NCBI RefSeq assembly: GCF_006440775.1
Contig: NZ_VFTZ01000009.1
Location: forward strand, 62,001 to 126,000
Reading direction: 5' to 3'
Source of the DNA: Mesorhizobium sp. B2-7-2
GTDB taxonomy: Bacteria; Pseudomonadota; Alphaproteobacteria; Rhizobiales; Rhizobiaceae
DNA length: 64,000 bases
Shown: positions 62,187 to 64,000 of the stretch, piece after piece
Position numbering within the stretch: the first letter of the stretch is position 1
Layout of the letters: every line of letters begins with the position of its first letter
Notes under the pieces: generated by a model
The model's input: the letters and a program-made list of their open reading frames with translations, nothing else
What the model was told of the DNA's origin: nothing
The model's database searches: none
Translations under genes and position numbers: made by a program

Positions 62187-63107
62187 ATGGCCTCCCTCGC
62201 CCGCAATTTCACGATCAGGAACGTGTTGCTCGCCGGCATCCTGTTGATGCTGGCCGGCGACTTCATGTTCGCGCTGAACGACGCGATGGGCAAATGGCTG
62301 GTCGCTTCCTTCTCAGTCGGACAGGTGGTGCTGATCCGCTCGATCGGCGCCTTCTTCGTGCTCGGCCCGATGATAGCCAACCAGGGCACGACCAGGCTGT
62401 TTCACATGGACCGGCCGGTTTTGCAGTTCCTGCGTGTCGTGGCCACCACCGCCGATACCGGGCTTTTCTACGCCGCGGTCGTCTATCTGCCGCTGGCCGA
62501 CGTGATGAGCTTCTACATGGCCGGGCCGATCTACGTCGCGGCGCTGTCGCACTTGCTGCTCGGCGAAAAGGTCGGCTGGCGGCGCTGGCTGGCGATCCTG
62601 GTCGGCTTCTGCGGCGTGCTGATCATCCTCAAGCCGTCCTCGGCGGCCTTCTCGCTGTCGTCGGCCTTCGCGCTGGTCGGCAGCATCGCCTTCGGCTTCG
62701 CCATCATCCTCGGCCGCCTCCTGCGCGGCACCAGCGACACGACTTTGGTCACCTGGCAGACGATCGGCACACTGATTGTCGGCGGCCTGCTCACCATCGG
62801 CGCTTGGCGCACGCCCTCGGCGCTCGATTTCGGCGCTATGCTTCTGCTCGGCGTCGTCTCTTGCGCCGCGCATCTGATGATCACCAGGGCATTGAAGCTG
62901 GCGCCGGCCTCGACGCTGGCGCCGCTGCACTACAGCCTGCTCCTGTGGGCGGTGGTCTTCGGACTGGTCTTCTTCGGCGACGTGCCCAGCCCGCGCATCC
63001 TCGTCGGCGCGGCCATCGTCGTGCTTGCCGGCATGTTCATCTTCCATCGCCAGAAGGTGGTGGAGACCGGGGTGCCGCCGGAGAACGTGCCGAAGGGCGT
63101 GAATTAA
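62187..63107 (+). CDS. EamA family transporter
   Basis: 306 residues from the ATG at 62187 (MASLARNFTIRNVLLAG), with AGGGAG just upstream; an in-frame TTG at 62169 is less likely. Ten hydrophobic helices in two EamA repeats; FALNDAMGKWLVASFSVGQV in the first, and STLAPLHYSLLLWAVVFGLV in the second, typical of the DMT family related to S-adenosylmethionine and similar carriers. Substrate unknown. Repeat C2 begins two bases after its stop. Confidence 0.92.
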   Translation: MASLARNFTIRNVLLAGILLMLAGDFMFALNDAMGKWLVASFSVGQVVLIRSIGAFFVLGPMIANQGTTRLFHMDRPVLQFLRVVATTADTGLFYAAVVYLPLADVMSFYMAGPIYVAALSHLLLGEKVGWRRWLAILVGFCGVLIILKPSSAAFSLSSAFALVGSIAFGFAIILGRLLRGTSDTTLVTWQTIGTLIVGGLLTIGAWRTPSALDFGAMLLLGVVSCAAHLMITRALKLAPASTLAPLHYSLLLWAVVFGLVFFGDVPSPRILVGAAIVVLAGMFIFHRQKVVETGVPPENVPKGVN

Positions 63108-63108
63108 T

Positions 63109-63172
63109 GCATGTCGCGCAAAAGTGTGCAGCGGTTTTGCGAAACGACATGCATGAAAACAAATGCTTTAAG
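63109..63172. repeat. Small palindromic repeat, family C, copy C2
   Basis: Starts GCATGTCGCGCAAAAGTG and closes with AACGACATGC, then a tail ATGAAAACAAATGC. Same build as C1 at 9213-9280. It lies between the convergent EamA gene and phosphotransferase gene, in the 76-bp gap, and could act as a bidirectional terminator or be a dispersed repeat. Confidence 0.75.
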
Positions 63173-63183
63173 GCTTGGCTTTC

Positions 63184-64000
63184 CTAACCCCCGCGCACGG
63201 CGGCGAGGTGCCGCGAAAATTCAGCGGTCTCCATCAGCGCATTGCAGCGGGCGAAGCGACCGTCGGCATAGGCGCGGAAATCGTCGGCCGGATTGTCGTT
63301 GGCGAGCTGGATCAGTCCCCAGAGCGTCCAGAGCAGGTCGCACATCGCTTTGTAGATGACGATACGTCCGCGCGCCGCCGGCCTCGCCTCGCCGCCGAAA
63401 TAGGCGCGCATCAGTTCCTCGTCCTGGTCCGCATCGAACCTGCCCTCGACCGAGAGGTCGCCGAGGTCCCACAGCGGATCGTTCATGCCGGAATATTCCC
63501 AGTCGACGATCCACATCCGCTCGCCCGTATCGAGGAAATTCTCGCACAGCGGGTCGCAATGGCAGGCGGCGAGCGCGATGGGGTGCGCGGCAAGCGCCGC
63601 GCGCACCGCGCCTGCCTCGCGCACCACGTCGTGATAGCCGGCGGGCAGCGCCACGTCCTTCGTCGACAAGACCTTGAGATAGTCGTCGATCATCGCGAAC
63701 AATTCGAAGCGGAAGGGAAACACCGCGCCCGATGAATGCAGCTTGCGGAAGGCTTGGCCCGCTCGCGCGGGGCTGCCCGACCGCGCCTTGAATTTCTCCG
63801 GCGACATCGTCTCGGCGCCGGCGATGAAGCGCGTCGCCATCAGGCCGGACGCCGGATCGGCATAAAGCACTTCGGGACTGACGCCGGCCTTGGCCGCCTC
63901 GCGCGCCGCCACCGCCTCGTTGGCGCGGTTGATATATTCTTGCGTGCCCTTGCCGGGAATGCGCAGACACGCTTCGCCGGCCCGGTAAACCTTGTTGGTC
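63184..64000 (-). CDS. Choline/ethanolamine kinase-type phosphotransferase (5' end outside window)
   Basis: C-terminal about 271 codons; the frame is open at base 64000, so the start lies to the right. Visible text begins TNKVYRAGEACLRIPGKG. The kinase-like catalytic loop is HCDPLCENFL (Brenner's motif H-x-D-x4-N), and the metal-binding motif is IVDWEYSGMND. This matches the choline/ethanolamine or aminoglycoside phosphotransferase-like superfamily, most like LicA/choline kinase. The acceptor is unconfirmed. An ATG at 63912 is an internal methionine, not the start. Confidence 0.88.
   Translation of the reverse strand, partial: TNKVYRAGEACLRIPGKGTQEYINRANEAVAAREAAKAGVSPEVLYADPASGLMATRFIAGAETMSPEKFKARSGSPARAGQAFRKLHSSGAVFPFRFELFAMIDDYLKVLSTKDVALPAGYHDVVREAGAVRAALAAHPIALAACHCDPLCENFLDTGERMWIVDWEYSGMNDPLWDLGDLSVEGRFDADQDEELMRAYFGGEARPAARGRIVIYKAMCDLLWTLWGLIQLANDNPADDFRAYADGRFARCNALMETAEFSRHLAAVRGG

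Overview
The window is a high-GC, gene-dense stretch of an alphaproteobacterial chromosome, most likely a Mesorhizobium or close relative in the order Hyphomicrobiales (Rhizobiales). The call rests on gene content and order (maeB/tme, mutS, glnD, murJ and trpS on one block; an ActS/ActR redox pair; a Porin_2-type porin; a Mesorhizobium-type haloalkane dehalogenase) and on several families of short palindromic intergenic repeats. Genus assignment is inference from remembered gene order and sequence style. No rRNA, tRNA, CRISPR array, insertion sequence or prophage gene was seen. Most of the 60 or so genes are ordinary chromosomal genes.

Layout. 1-4.0 kb: a minus-strand sugar ABC transporter operon (PIG-L deacetylase, binding protein, two permeases, running off the left edge) with a repeated TGTTTAGT operator-like site and a 12-bp intercistronic hairpin. 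4-11.3 kb: DMT exporter, HrpB helicase, ActS/ActR and NhaA. 11.3-13.4 kb: mmcB, then a lower-GC islet with a Panacea-domain gene overlapping a small two-helix membrane protein, a candidate toxin-antitoxin pair. 13.5-18 kb: deaminase, outer-membrane protein, AraC regulator, CueR, L,D-transpeptidase, Nfu. 18-27.5 kb: glycogen-debranching-like enzyme, universal stress protein, trpS, vapBC, murJ, glnD. 27.6-34 kb: a copper cassette (copA, DUF305) behind a textbook CueR-type promoter, aldo/keto reductase, MBL hydrolase, TetR, DUF1348. 34-42 kb: mutS, a glycosyltransferase-like gene, NADP-malic enzyme, porin. 42-51.4 kb: an orphan MbcA/ParS-type antitoxin-like protein, adenosine kinase-like, EamA, EI24, PEP mutase-like, HAD, dut, Lrp, glutamine amidotransferase, FAD oxidoreductase. 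51.5-64 kb: TetR with haloalkane dehalogenase, prfC, an ArsR/AHSA1/VOC operon, ilvD, an ABC exporter, a cytosine-deaminase-like amidohydrolase, EamA, and a partial choline-kinase-type phosphotransferase.

Links between genes. CueR at 16 kb is the natural regulator of copA at 27.7 kb. An Irr-type iron control element sits just upstream of nfu. An 18-bp perfect palindrome lies inside the promoter of the TetR-dehalogenase operon, whose first ATG falls almost on the predicted transcription start. The strongest unexplained structure is a set of intergenic double hairpins. Family A (four full copies and one half copy) has three different stem sequences around a shared loop, which is compensatory change. 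Family B (two copies) also has changing stems. A lies between tandem genes and B between convergent genes.
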